DNA from: Chelonoidis abingdonii | Lineage: Eukaryota > Chordata > Testudines > Testudinidae | Assembly: GCF_003597395.2 (NCBI RefSeq) | Contig: NC_133770.1 | Coordinates: 198,597,335 to 198,661,334, forward strand | Length of the DNA: 64,000 bases | Direction: 5' to 3' | Shown: positions 34,251 through 45,332 of the stretch, in pieces | Numbering within the stretch: the first letter of the stretch is position 1 | Layout of the letters: each line of letters begins with the position of its first letter | The notes under the pieces: model-generated | What the model was told of the DNA's origin: nothing | What the model saw: the letters and a program-made list of their open reading frames with translations, nothing else | Database searches by the model: none | Translations under genes and position numbers: made by a program

Positions 34251-36863
34251 GTCAGAGAAAACTAGTACAGTATATATGCTATTGAATAAGGAAACGTGGG
34301 TACATGTATGAAACAAAATTAATGAATTATAAAGACTTGATCCAAAGCTGTTGAAGTCTTTGGGATTCTTTCCATTGATTTTCAATGAGCTTTACATCAG
34401 CCCCTAAGTGCCAGTGGTCCCTATCCCAGTTAAACCATTAACAAAAAACAATTCCCGTCTTCCCCAACTTTACTTGTTTACGTGGTTATGTATAGTGAAT
34501 CTGATACGAGGTGACTTTCTTCCCCATACTAATACTCTGAGAGCAGAAGACCTGTTGAAATAACCGCTTGAGATAAACAAAGGCATATTTGACGCTGTTC
34601 ATGGTAATTTGCACCCTGATCTTGTAAACAGATATGCTGATCAGGGTTCTCTGTGCCATGTGGATCACTCTACAGAGTCAGAAAAAAAGATGATAGTAGA
34701 CATCCAGCTTTGTCTTCTTTCCCAACTCAAATCACTTTGATATCGTCTGATTAGTTCTAATACAACCTATTGGTTTTGTATAGAGTAGTTTAATCCATTT
34801 CCTTATTTTATGGCCAAGATTGATCATTTTTAAATTGAGAGAATGCAAAACTCCATGAAACAAAGTCAAAGACCTTTCAGTCTCTAGACTAGCTACTATA
34901 TGACCATGGGTTGTATCATACTGAAAATGTTTGTAACAGCATCAGATGTTTTTAGCTTGAAGTGTTATTCTGTCATGAGAAAAGGGGTTGTTTATATGAA
35001 AAATGCTAGGTATTGGTGGTTTCAGTCTCTTATTTTGGCCAATATTTTGGTGTCTCCATTAGGCAATGAAAGATAGAAAAAAGGATGGTCAATACTAAAG
35101 GTTCTTGGCTGTGTTTTGTATATGGGCTCTTATAATCAGTTCATCTCTTACTGTTTTGAGGTAGCATGCAATCTTCTAGCATTTACTGTACATGGCTTAT
35201 TAAGGTCTGATGTAATTTCATCAGTGTACTCCTTCATAGAATTCTACTGGCAGTCCATAGAAACTTGGTGTTTCCTGGAATAGTGCTTACATTGTTTTAA
35301 AAAATCCAACGTTGTTGTAGATGCAGAACCTATTTTTTTTTTTTTTATTGACAATCAGGAGTGAAACATGAGTCATGGCTATGACTCAGCATTATTGTTT
35401 GCAATTTCTGTAGCGCTTACAAACTCATCTCTCCTTCTTTTATTTTATATTAAGATACAGGTTTATTACTTTTGTCAGTACACTTCAATGAAAATGAAAT
35501 CAGTGGAAATACTGCCTGTTCATGTCCAGCCTCAGACACTACAGTACTTGTACATTTGTTAAGAGTTAGTTTCTTCTTCCTTATTTATTAACTTAATGAC
35601 TTTGCTGTCAACACGGTGCAATGATAGTGAAATGCTGAGTAGCATCTGCTCTACTATATGTAGCCTCACACATTTTAAAAATGATAATGTTTCCTTTGGC
35701 TAACTTTTCGAAGATTACTGACTTTGAGGAATCACATCAATGAAAATTCTTGCCAGCAAGTTCCCCGAGAGAGTGCAGTCAGAGCTTTGCTACCACTACC
35801 ACTTACTTTGCCATGTAATTTGCAGTAATGTTAATAGCTTACAGATGCAGCCAGAAAAGAGCATTAGAGCACAGATGATTAAGACGAAGGAGGAAATAAA
35901 TAATCCTTTTAATTATTGTCTTTTGGAGGAGACCTTTAAAACTCCAGGTCTTTGCATGGATTTTAAGTTTGCCATTGTACTTTTCATAAGACAGCAGCAG
36001 CAGCTTCTATGTCTGGTCCTTCTTCTTACACGAGACTATAAATAGTAAAAGGGAAACTAGTAAAGGGGATCCATTCTGAGAATGGTCTGGAGTTGTGTTC
36101 TAGAGCAGAGGACATCATGGATCCACTTTTAAAAATTTTCTTTTAGCAAAATTATCTGTTTCTTAGCCACTGGGTTGTAGAAATCCTAGCAAGTATTATG
36201 TCTCAAAGTGCAGGTGTAATTAGCTGTATAGGTACCAAAATAGATGCTAGACACAAGACAACAAAGCCACTGAATGTCAAGTTCAACATGAATAAATAAC
36301 TGTTGCACACAATTAGAAATGGTGATTCAATATGTTTTTTTCATACTTTTGTATTGCATACCTTCAGGGACCCCAGAATAGTTCTAACCTGCACCTTTTA
36401 CCTTGTTACATGTACAAAGAGAGTTATTTGATATACTTCATGTGGGAGGTGGCAGAGTTCTTTTATGGTGAATGAGATTAGTTATCTACACAATTGTTGG
36501 ATTGCTTTTCTCCCTGCCTGCAGATTCAGTGGCATAAGGTGATGAAGTACTAGATCAGACCATGGATCCACAAAGAACAGAGGAATGAGCTGAATAACTT
36601 ATCACTACATATTTTTCTAACTGGGGAGAAGATGGGTTTAAATCCAGAGGGATCTGATTTAAAGAAGATGGAGAGTTTTGAAAATTGGACTTAGTCCATT
36701 CTTAGTAGAGAAGTATGCACACTACAAAAAAAAAATAGCATTGCAATTGGCATCCTACTTGGCAGTCTTGCAGGTCCAAGATTAAATAGGAAAGAATTTC
36801 TCTGTCCCCCTAGAGGTTATTCATTCAATGCAGAGTGTCAAAGTCTGATGACCTTGAGACATG
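34251..36863. other. Unassigned AT-rich interval
   Basis: At 34,330-34,405, GATCCAAAGCTGTTGAAGTC and CATTGATTTTCAATGAGC are halves of a small fold-back. No other repeat or gene is recognised. A T15 run lies near 35,332 and a CAGCAGCAGCAGC run near 35,992. The 101-codon frame at 35,740-36,045 has no known domain. This is a plausible place to look for conserved non-coding sequence. Confidence 0.4.
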
Positions 36864-37157
36864 GGCCAGGTCTACACTACGCGTGAAAATTGATTTTAGA
36901 TACTCAATTTCAGCTACGAGAATAGCGTAGCTGAAATCGAATATCTAAAATCGATTTACTCACCCGTCTTCACTGCGCGGGATCGATGTCCGTGGCTCGC
37001 CATGTCGATTCCGGAACTCCGTTGGTTTTGGTGGAGTTCCAGAATCGATATAAGCGCGCTCAGGGATCGATATATCCCGTCTAGATCAGACGCGATATAT
37101 TGATCCCCGAGCAATCGATTTTAATGCGCCGATACGGTGCGTAGTCTAGACGTGGCC
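36864..37157. mobile_element. Complete CpG-rich TIR element with internal hairpins
   Basis: The left end GGCCAGGTCTACACTACGC and the right end GCGTAGTCTAGACGTGGCC are inverted, and ATG flanks both ends (36,861-36,863 and 37,158-37,160), a 3-bp target duplication. Three internal hairpins are visible. One pairs TTTTAGATACTCAATTTCAG with CTGAAATCGAATATCTAAAA. The second pairs GGAACTCCG with TGGAGTTCC. The third pairs CAGGGATCGATATATC with GATATATTGATCCCCG. The 294-bp element is much richer in CpG than its flanks. A 3-bp duplication suggests PIF/Harbinger, though the usual target is TWA, so the assignment is open. Confidence 0.8.
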
Positions 37158-37160
37158 ATG

Positions 37161-38840
37161 GACTCTTTGCTGTACTTGCTCTGTGTATAAATAGTGGGTT
37201 TCAGTTTCCAGATAGTTCAGTCCAACTTTTTTTTTTAAAACAGTGTTAACATTCTCAACTAGAAAGAAGTGAACACATTGTTAAAAATGAAGCACTAGAC
37301 GATAATATGTATATTCTGAGTAATACAATTTTTACCTTGTGAGCTGGCTTTCTGAAATGATATTGGTAATGTTATGACAATGGTAAATAAATATTACCCT
37401 AAATGAAAACTAGGCTAGGATAAATATGTTTAATTCTCAGAGAAAATATGAGCTATTGTAAGATATTTGAGGGCAAAATTAATAAATGAAAGGTTAAGTT
37501 CCATTTAGAGCTAGAGATAAATATTGACAATTTTAATTATAAAAACATTCAGTGCCTGGATATTTGCACCAAAGAGACTACTTGAAATGTGGATTAACTA
37601 AATTGCTGAAAACTTCCAAATCAGTTATTCATTATAGTTTGAGTACAAGTTTTCTAAGAAAAATTTATAGAAACACAATGCTGAATGGGGAATTATGTTA
37701 TATTAATCTGATGTAGTTCAGTGATTTCTTAATTTAGATCAAAGGCTCATTCAGTTAACAGATGAGTCTGTTCAGCTTGCATTGTACATAGGTGGACTGG
37801 ACTGGGTGAGAGATAACTGAAGAAGTGATGGTGTATTTATCAGGGATAAGAATCAAGTCTGTAGTAAAAGCATTGCGTAATATGCTGAGATAAGCTTAGT
37901 AGTTGAGCTCAGTGACAGAGGCACAATGATGCCACATGGCTAAGGGTTCACTGTTCTTTACAAGCAACTTCTGTCTTAGACCTGACCAACTCATTACAGC
38001 TACTACATCACTTTCCTGATATTTACCTAGAAAGAGTAGCAAACAAGGTCTCTACTGAAAGCTTGTAACTTATCAATCTTCATTATCATTTGTGAGGTAT
38101 GTCTATTTAATGAATAGTATAATTGTACTGAAAATTATGCCCTTATGGTCTTGGAATGAAAATGACTCCCTGTAATGAGTTGGGGAATAATATGTTTTGG
38201 TAATGGGCCACTCAAGTGGGAGGGAATTGTAACCACATCATAGATAGCCCATTATATAATGTATTGCTCAATTATCCATTGTTGCATCAACCCAGTAAAG
38301 TCAATAGAAAACCATCACAGACAAACTATTAATATTGAAACCACTTGGAAGTGAAAAGGAGTGATATGATGGTGAGGAGATCACCCTGTCTGTGAATAAA
38401 GACAAGACTGATTCCGAAAATCACAGGGTGAAGAAAGATGCTCCATTTGCTGAGGAGGTACCTTGATTAGCGGGGGTGCTTCATGAAAGATTGGGTCCTG
38501 GCCTCTTGAGGCTAGCAAATGCAGCAGAAGATTGAACTTTGGAGTGAGAATCTGCATTGTTAGATAGGAATGGGAACTATTAATAAGTGTAAATCCTAGT
38601 TTGTGTTCCTATGATTTTGTTTCCATCACTTTCCTTTGTTTCTTTTTAAATTTCTGTTGTTTCTTAAAACAAAAGGAAATGCATTGTACTTTAATCAAAC
38701 TCAAGTGTGTAATACAGGAGTGGTGGGCTCAGTAACATTTTGTGGTAATGAATTGCTTTTGACAAAAATTTCATCAGGAAGGTCTCTGAGGTCCAAAATA
38801 GAATTGTGTGCGCACAAGTACAAGAGCGGACACCCAGACT
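37161..38840. other. Unassigned AT-rich interval
   Basis: No gene or repeat is recognised. The interval is AT-rich with stops in all frames at short spacing. Confidence 0.45.
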
Positions 38841-38973
38841 AGCCAAAAGACTGGTGGCTAGAGTACTCATCTAGGATGTGGGAAATCCAGTTTCCTGTTC
38901 ATATTCAGGTTCCTGCTCTAGTTAATTGTATCCTACATCCCAGATAAGTGCTCTAACCACCAGTTTTTTGGCT
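38841..38973. repeat. tRNA-like fold-back repeat, copy 1
   Basis: The left arm AGCCAAAAGACTGGTGGCTA then GAGTACTCATCTAGGATGTG (38,841-38,883) pairs with the right arm CACATCCTAG-like sequence TACATCCCAGATAAGTGCTC then TAACCACCAGTTTTTTGGCT (to 38,973). The motif TGGTGGCTAGAGTACTCATC resembles a tRNA D-arm/A-box segment (TGGTTAGAGCACTC), present in both orientations. A decayed relative lies at 45,792-46,005. It is not a functional tRNA. Confidence 0.7.
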
Positions 38974-40536
38974 ATTTGAGAGTGCGTTGATCTCCCCCAC
39001 CCCTTCCTCTTCTCCTTCCCCTTCAAAAACAAGTTAAGCAAGGTCTTGATGTCATCCTGATGCAGATTTTCTTTTTTTTTTTTTTAAAGCTCAAATACTT
39101 TTGCAGGACAGGAAAACTATTTAACCATTTCCCTCCCAACTCTATTTTGGACTGAATGTGATCATCCGGAGGCTACATAGGCCAGTGTTTGAGAGGAGCT
39201 TTGTTTTGTTCTGTTTTTTGTAGATACATGAAAATGGTTGTTTCAGTAAAGTCATTTAAAGTATTAAACTCCTTTAAATGGCCCAATGCTGTATTGTATT
39301 GAGACCCAGCTGAAATTAAATAACTAGAAAATACAATTAATTAGAGGAAGGCAAATCTTAGAATATATTTTTTATTTGAATCTTATTCTTCTGCTATGGG
39401 ATCTTTATCCTGATAGAACAATCTCCCATTAAATATGTTTTATTAAATATTGTGTATCTTTAAAAATGACACTTGCAGTATGAAAGTAAAAACAGAGTTC
39501 AGGACTTAGAGGTTGCAATGACACAACATAATACTGCACTTTTAACCTTGTGCCTACCAATGTATTTTTTAGGCCAAACTGAAAACTAGGATTAGTTAAC
39601 ATTTCCTTCTGCCTAAATACATGATTATACTCATCTTTTCACATGCAAATGGGTGTGCCCACAAATTTTGTTAGTGTACCAATGGAGTCCAGTTGAATTA
39701 TTGATTTACATATGCATATATTTCATTTCATAATAACATGTTACATTAATACGTACATATTTATGTTACAGTCAAACTATGTTGAAAGAACAGTAAGGTT
39801 GCAAAATTAAGCTCTCAAAAGTTACAACATGTTAGAATTAAGGTTGCTTGTGCAAACTTAATTTGCCGCTTTGTGTGTATGAATTAAGATACTGCCTTTA
39901 ATTACATGATCTCATGCTATTATTTTTTTAATGTAGGGAAACAACATTTTTTTCCCTACACTTATTTTTTTATAAATAGTGGAAAGTGTTTTGGCTGATA
40001 TGTGAAACAGAATCAGCCAGCTGCAGGCATCTGGCATGGAAAATTTCAGTCCAAATAGTTAGTTTAGTTAAGCTGGAACTGACTGAAAACAGGGTCTTAC
40101 AATGAAAAGTGAGGGGCAGCTGCATCTATTATAAAGGCTGCCAGCTCTGCCTACCATATATACACCAAGATAAATATGTGCATCCATACACCTAAGGCAA
40201 GGATATACTTTCAGTCAGATGGACCTTTATTTTCTTCTAAGGGAATAATGTTATTTAAAAAAAAAACAACCCAGAAGTTAAATCTCCATGGTAGAGCAAC
40301 AGTGTATGTGTTTCCTCTGTAGCTGCCTGCACTTGAATACAAAACTGCAGCTGGCTCTGCAACTGGGACTGGAACTTCACTCTAATTAAAGATCCAGTGT
40401 ACAGAGAGCAAGCAATAACGCACATAATGTATAAACATCACAGTATTATTCAATATTTTTATTTCCCAAATGTAAGAAATTTGATCACTTTCATTGGCTA
40501 CAAGAGAAATATCAACAGTATTGGCAAAACTCCAAT
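38974..40536. other. Unassigned AT-rich interval
   Basis: No gene is recognised. T- and A-runs occur at about 39,071-39,085 and 40,256-40,266. The stretch 39,780-39,960 (AAGGTTGCAAAATTAAGCTC, CTCAAAAGTTACAACATG) gives an impression of an old dispersed repeat, but I cannot name it. Confidence 0.4.
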
Positions 40537-40808
40537 CAGGCCGGCTCCAGGCCCCAGTGCACCAAGCGTGTGCTTGGGGCGGCATGTCGCAGGGGGCGCT
40601 CTGCTGGTCGCTGGGAGGGCGGCAGGCGGCTCCGATGGACCTCCCGTAGGCGTGCCTGCAGAAGGTCCGCTGGTCCCGCGGCTCCAGTGGAGCATCCACA
40701 GGCACGCCTGCGGGAGGTCCACCAGAGCCGTGGGACCGGCGAGCGGCAGAGCGCCCCCAGTGGCGTGCCGCTGTGCTTGGAGCAGTGAAATGGCTAGAGC
40801 CGGCCCTG
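40537..40808. mobile_element. GC-rich hAT-like MITE, copy 1
   Basis: The ends are CAGGCCGGCTCCAGGC and AGAGCCGGCCCTG, an inverted pair. ACTCCAAT (40,529-40,536) and CCTCTAAT (40,809-40,816) match at 6 of 8 positions, as expected for an aged hAT 8-bp target duplication. Nearly the whole element folds back: GGGGGCGCTCTGCTGGTCGC pairs with a GGCAGAGCGCCCCC arm, and GACCTCCCGTAGGCGTGCCT with AGGCACGCCTGCGGGAGGTC. It is strikingly GC-rich in an AT-rich setting. The 160-codon plus frame and overlapping frames of 70-110 codons arise from this GC content and are not genes. Confidence 0.85.
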
Positions 40809-40816
40809 CCTCTAAT

Positions 40817-41164
40817 AAAGTATTGATTTACATAGTTTTTTTCTGTTGTATCAGTGATTCCCTAAAATATAAAATGTAATTTGCTTAAGTAATAGGACAC
40901 AACAGGGTGCACAGTGCTGGGCCATTTGTTATGTAAGCCTAGGGTGCATTGGGAGGCAAGAAGTGAAGACAAATTGATTATTGTTTCATTAAAATTTAAC
41001 AAGCTGAGGCCTAATTGAGTTAGAAGAGCTTATTAACACTTTCTAGAAAGGCATGTTCTGATATGCATTGCCATTGTTTGTACAGTTTGGGCACAGAATA
41101 GCTGTATTTTAATAGTATTTTCCCTTTTCTTAAAATTTAAAAAGGCACCATGGAGAAAAACTAG
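40817..41164. other. Unassigned interval
   Basis: I see nothing recognisable in this short AT-rich spacer. Confidence 0.4.
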
Positions 41165-41966
41165 AGATATGTCTGCACCAGTGGTAGACAACCTGCAGCC
41201 TGTGGGCTGCATGTGGCCCATCAGGGTAATCTGCTCGTAGGCCACCAGACAGTTTGTTTACATTTGCATGACTGCCCGCAGCTCCCAGTGGCTGTGGTTC
41301 ACCCTTGCTGGCCAATGGGAACTGCAGAAAGTGGTGACCAGCATGTCCCAGTGGCTTGCATCGCTTCCTGCAGCTCCCGTTGGCTGAGAACGGTGAACTG
41401 CAGCCACTGGGAGCTGCAGGCGGTCATACAAATATAAATAAACTGGTGGGTTACCAGCAGATTACCCTGATGGGCCACGTGCAGGCTGCAGGTTGCCCAC
41501 CACTGCTCTACACTGCACACTAGTGGCGGCAGTGCATAGGGTCTCTGTAGCTACATGCAGCTGTGAAAAGCAAGTTGCAGCTACACTATGGTGCGTATGA
41601 CATATTTCAGTGAAAGGCTCCGGGTGTGGGAGGCTGTGTAAAAAGGCTCTATCAGCTCCTCGCTGTCAGAGCCTTTCCCTACTGCCTTCAGGCTGCTGGA
41701 GTCTTTTCATGTGATGGGGAAAGGCTCCAGCAGCAGGGAGCAATGGGACATGACAGTGCTACAAATAGCCTTGTAGATGGGGAAGGCATTGCCTAGATGA
41801 GTAGAGTGCCATGTGGGTATATACATGGGTACTTACCCATAGGCTTCAGACATATCTTTACGCTACTCACGAAAGTCTTGTCTTACTGTCCACACTGTCA
41901 TTTATACCCATGCTAGGGGGGCTACTCATACTTTACACACTGTCACAAGTGTGCAGTGTTGACACC
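41165..41966. mobile_element. TIR element interrupted by a nested hAT-like MITE
   Basis: If the insert at 41,179-41,505 and one copy of its duplication are removed, the left end reads about GATATGTCTACACTGCACAC then TAGTGG. The right end, read on the minus strand, is GGTGTCAACACTGCACACTT then GTG. The two are clear inverted repeats. The host interior includes GGCTCTATCAGCTCC, GAGCCTTTCCCTACTGCC and GGGAAAGGCTCCAGCAGC, the last two themselves partly inverted. Host length without the insert is about 470 bp. The superfamily is unassigned. The nesting shows the host was in place before the hAT-like insertion. Confidence 0.7.
41179..41505. mobile_element. hAT-like palindromic MITE (nested)
   Basis: The ends are CAGTGGTAGACAACCTGCAG and CTGCAGGTTGCCCACCACTG. 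CAGTGGT...CAACC is a classic hAT terminal motif. GTCTGCAC (41,171-41,178) and CTCTACAC (41,506-41,513) match at 6 of 8 and fit the nTCTAGAn-like hAT target preference. The arms pair far inward: CATCAGGGTAATCTGCT with AGCAGATTACCCTGATG, and CAGCTCCCAGTGGCTG with CAGCCACTGGGAGCTG. The element is 327 bp with no transposase. Short open frames inside, including 73-74 codon ones, are palindrome artefacts. Confidence 0.9.
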
Positions 41967-42076
41967 AATAATACCAAGACTACTTGTTTATCTGCTGAAG
42001 TCAATATAAAAATGAGTCAATTAAAATAGAAAAGCAAATTTATTAGTGACTCTAGCAAGACTCAAAGAATAAGTGT

Positions 42077-42315
42077 TACTTATTATGTACAAGCAGCAAA
42101 GAGTCCTGTGGCACCTTATAGACTAACAGACGTATCAGAGCATAAGCTTTTGTGGGTGAATACCCACTTTGTCGGATGCATCCAATGAAGTGGGTATTCA
42201 TCCATGAAAGCTCACGCTCCAAAACGTCTGTTAGTCTATAAGGCGCCACAGGACTCTTTGCTGCTTTTACAGATCCAGACTAATACGGCTACCCCTCTGA
42301 TACTTATTATGTACA
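42077..42315 (+). mobile_element. Penelope-like 3'-end fold-back with perfect 15-bp target duplication
   Basis: TACTTATTATGTACA occurs exactly at 42,077-42,091 and 42,301-42,315. Between them lies a 209-bp element. Its left arm (AGCAAAGAGTCCTGTGGCAC...GTGGGTGAATACCCAC) is nearly the reverse complement of its right arm (GTGGGTATTCATCC...GTGCCACAGGACTCTTTGCT-like). Only the right side carries the extension ACAGATCCAGACTAATACGG then CTACCCCTCTGA. That 3' sequence is one I associate with turtle Penelope-like retroelements. The long duplication and one-sided extension favour target-primed reverse transcription over cut-and-paste. The inverted left arm could come from twin priming or template switching. 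Confidence 0.8.
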
Positions 42316-43742
42316 GAAGAATCACAAAGAAGCCACTTACGTTTTATTGACAAATGCTTAATTTGTTTTGAGTGCAAGAAAACCTACCCCAGCCACGACA
42401 AAGGGAGAAACATTGTTACAGGATACATCTCCTTTGCACAGAATCAACACTGTTCTGTCCCTAGATTACTTAAAAGGATAAGTAGTGCTGTGTGGGTATA
42501 TACATATCCTTTTTTACCCCCAAATGTAGCTAAATTACGATCAATAGGAATGATTTGGGGTAGTTTTAACCACAATGGAAACTGTTATTTAAAACAAACA
42601 TTCCTATTCGTTTCTTAAAATGTAAACACTGAAGTGTGGTGCTAAAACATGAGAACCTAAAAGTAAACCACTATCTTATCCCTCTTCAAATGGGTTCTCA
42701 AGATTCGCTTCTGCTATGAAGCCTGCAGAGCCCCCACATTGGTAACAATTTGGCTACATCATCTGAAAATATATATATATATATAATATTATTTATTGCC
42801 TTTTCCTTCCTCCTCCCTAACTCTGCCCACTTGTTTGTTTAGTCTACTGGTCTTGTCATTAGAGTTGACCCTGATGCTGCAAACACTTATGCATATGTGC
42901 CTCTTCAATTGGGCTACTCTTATGCTTTTTTTCAGGATTAAAACCATTTTAATTCAAGATTTTTTCCATTTTGTTTATTTGTATTGTAGTAGCCTCTAGG
43001 AGCTCATTTTGCTAGGCACTGTGCAAACAATATGAAAATTTTCTGTCCCAATAATATTACAACCTTTGTGTGTGTTATTAATAAGTCATCTCATAAATTA
43101 GAGGAAAATTTTATATTTAAAACTAATTTTATAGGTAGGTAAAATTTGTTTTCAAAAGCCATTTTAAACTGACATTTTTTGATTAACCATAGTTACAGTC
43201 TAGGTGTATGTTGCAGTAACTTTCTCATATATCTGTTCCAAGTGAACAGGAAAACCAAGCAACTCACATGGATACTAGCTTAGCCAATATGAATAAAATG
43301 AAATAATTAATTCAGTGAAAGTTTGGGATTAATACAATACAGCTAAATATCTAACATTACTGTAACGTAGTCTTGCAAAAGCTGAAAAAAATTCACTCGC
43401 TGTTTTCTGTTGCATTTAATAGTGGAAAATTATAATATGTATAATAATAATAATAATATAAAACTTGCCCAAAATGGGGTGAAGAGTAGAATTTGACCAG
43501 ATAATTGTATTTTTTTATTTTTTAATCACTCTTCTCTTCCTGCCCTCCCTAGCACAATTGGTTTTTCCTCTATGCTAGATACACATAACTAAAGATAATG
43601 ATGACATATAATGGGCGAAATCCTGACCCCAGTAAAGTCAAGGAGTTTTGCCATTGATAACAATGATGCCGTGATTTCATCCACTAATACTAATTGAATA
43701 AGCAAAGTGCTTTTTTTTTTTTTTTACTCTACCTATCAATTC
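42316..43742. other. Unassigned interval with several small repeats
   Basis: An (AT)n run lies at about 42,768-42,785 and an (AAT)n run at about 43,441-43,458. At 42,865-42,925, CTGATGCTGCAAACACTTAT and GGGCTACTCTTATGC are part of the AAGCACTTAAG fold-back family. At 42,970-43,065, TTTATTTGTATTGTAGTAGC, TTTTGCTAGGCACTGTGCAA and TTTCTGTCCCAATAATATTA match a SINE-like tail. At 43,613-43,680 a fold-back has AAATCCTGACCCCAGTAAAG and GATAACAATGATGCCG. No gene is recognised. Confidence 0.5.
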
Positions 43743-43952
43743 AGGGCCAGGTTTTCAAAAATGCTCGAATTTTGGATGCTTCAGTTTTTGGGTGCCCAAC
43801 TTTAGCCAACTGAAAGCAGCTAGATTAATCAAAAGAACAGAGTGTCCATAACTGCTCTGGAAATAGAGATTTTTCAAGTGCTCTATACCCTCTGAATATC
43901 AGGCCATGTATTTTAGGTGCCTAACTTCAGTCACTCATGTTTGAAAACCTTA
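43743..43952. repeat. Fold-back repeat, TTTTCAAAGG family, decayed copy
   Basis: GGGCCAGGTTTTCAAAAATG at the left and TTTAGGTGCCTAACTTCAGT then CATGTTTGAAAACCT at the right are the two arms. The interior (TTTTTGGGTGCCCAACTTTA) forms an additional small hairpin. Divergence is greater than in the copies at 26,838 and 57,554. Confidence 0.6.
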
Positions 43953-45057
43953 GTCTAGTAATTAAATGAGCTCTAATAACTTCAATTTGCCTAGAGTAAA
44001 GAGTGTGGGGTGCAACTATATAGCACTCCTTCTTTGTGTACAATAGGAACTCGCTTACATCCTGTTTACTGTATTAGATTATGGTTTTATACAGTAGTAT
44101 ATAACTGTTATGTAGTTTTGTCTTTCCTATGGTGATGGATAACTTTAAAGGGTTCTAATATAGTGTGTATAAATGATCATATATACATACTCATGCACCT
44201 GTTATTTGCTTTTCACAACATGATTTCTTTCCTCATAGTCATAAATATGTTAATACAATAGTATTAAAGATTCAGTGGAATTTAGCATCTGGAGTCATTT
44301 AACTTTTGTAGCAGATTAATAAAACTTTTGCTTCAGATATGTCTGAACAGACTGCTCCCTTAGAAAATCTAATGAAGTCAAAAGAACCAGAATTAAATAG
44401 ATGATTTAGGTATTTTTTTAAATTATATTTTATTGAGAATTGTAATAGAACTTCTCATTATTCAAATAAATACAAATCAAACACAAATACATTTTAGAAA
44501 TAAAGAAAATACTACATAATAAGACATGCCAGATTATATAACCTTCTCATCAGGTCAATTAAACTTTTTCAGCAATAAATATTTTATAATCTGTTCCATC
44601 AAAATTTTCTGACAGTTTTCCAATTATGCTCAGTTAGAATCAGCAAAGTGGGAAAACTCAAACTAATGGCATTTAAGCCTTTTTGAAACTGTATTATTCA
44701 AAATTATTGCATCTAATTGAGTAGTGTAGGAAAGCTTTTCACTGTATATTTCTGTATAATTTAGGAATGATCCTGGCAAACTCTGTCCTTTAAGTCTAAC
44801 TTCTACTTCAGTAAAACCCAAGCAAGAAACTTCAACTTGGAGTTATGTTTGGAACAACCATTTCATTCAGTCAAAATAACATAAGGAAGAAGTTACAGTT
44901 TTAAACGTTATCCTATCAAGATAAATTCACTTTACAAAATTCCCCCCCTGATATTCAAAATATGCAAAGTATATATATAGTCACTCAGATAATGTTAAAT
45001 TTGTCCATACAATGGTGGTGTGTTGACAATCAAACATTAAAACCAGATTATGTGCCC
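43953..45057. other. Unassigned AT-rich interval
   Basis: This is a very AT-rich stretch without recognised gene or repeat. All frames are closed at short spacing. Confidence 0.45.
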
Positions 45058-45065
45058 ATCAGGCA

Positions 45066-45324
45066 CAGAGGCGACTCTAGGCACCAGCACGCCAAGCATG
45101 TGATTGGAGTGGCAAGCCGCGGGGGCGCTCTGCCTGTCACCACGAGGGCAACAGGCAGGTTGCCTTCGGCGACATGCCTGCGGAGGTTCCGCTGGTCCCG
45201 CGGCTTCAGCGGGCCTCCCGCAGGCTGCCGCCAAATTCATGGGACTGGGGACCTCCCATAGGCAAGCCACCAAAGGCAGCCTGCCTGCCGTGCTTGGGGC
45301 GGCAAAATGCCTAGAGCCACCCCG
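45066..45324. mobile_element. GC-rich hAT-like MITE, copy 2, with perfect 8-bp duplication
   Basis: ATCAGGCA flanks the element exactly (45,058-45,065 and 45,325-45,332). The ends are CAGAGGCGACTCTAGGCA and TGCCTAGAGCCACCCCG, an inverted pair. Inside, GCCGCGGGGGCGCTCTGCC and GGTCCCGCGGCTTCAGCGGG resemble the copy at 40,537, but the order and arm content differ, so it is a related subfamily rather than the same one. The element is 259 bp, folds on itself, and has no transposase. Frames of 83-100 codons on both strands are artefacts of GC content. Confidence 0.9.
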
Positions 45325-45332
45325 ATCAGGCA

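Noticed and set aside
40397..40879. 160-codon plus-strand open frame, the longest in the window
   Set aside because: It runs through the GC-rich fold-back MITE at 40,537-40,808, and competing frames exist on both strands. Stops are rare there because of GC content, not selection.
42768..43458. AT and AAT runs as a replication origin or matrix attachment site
   Set aside because: Simple microsatellites of this size are common in AT-rich vertebrate DNA and give no specific evidence of either function.
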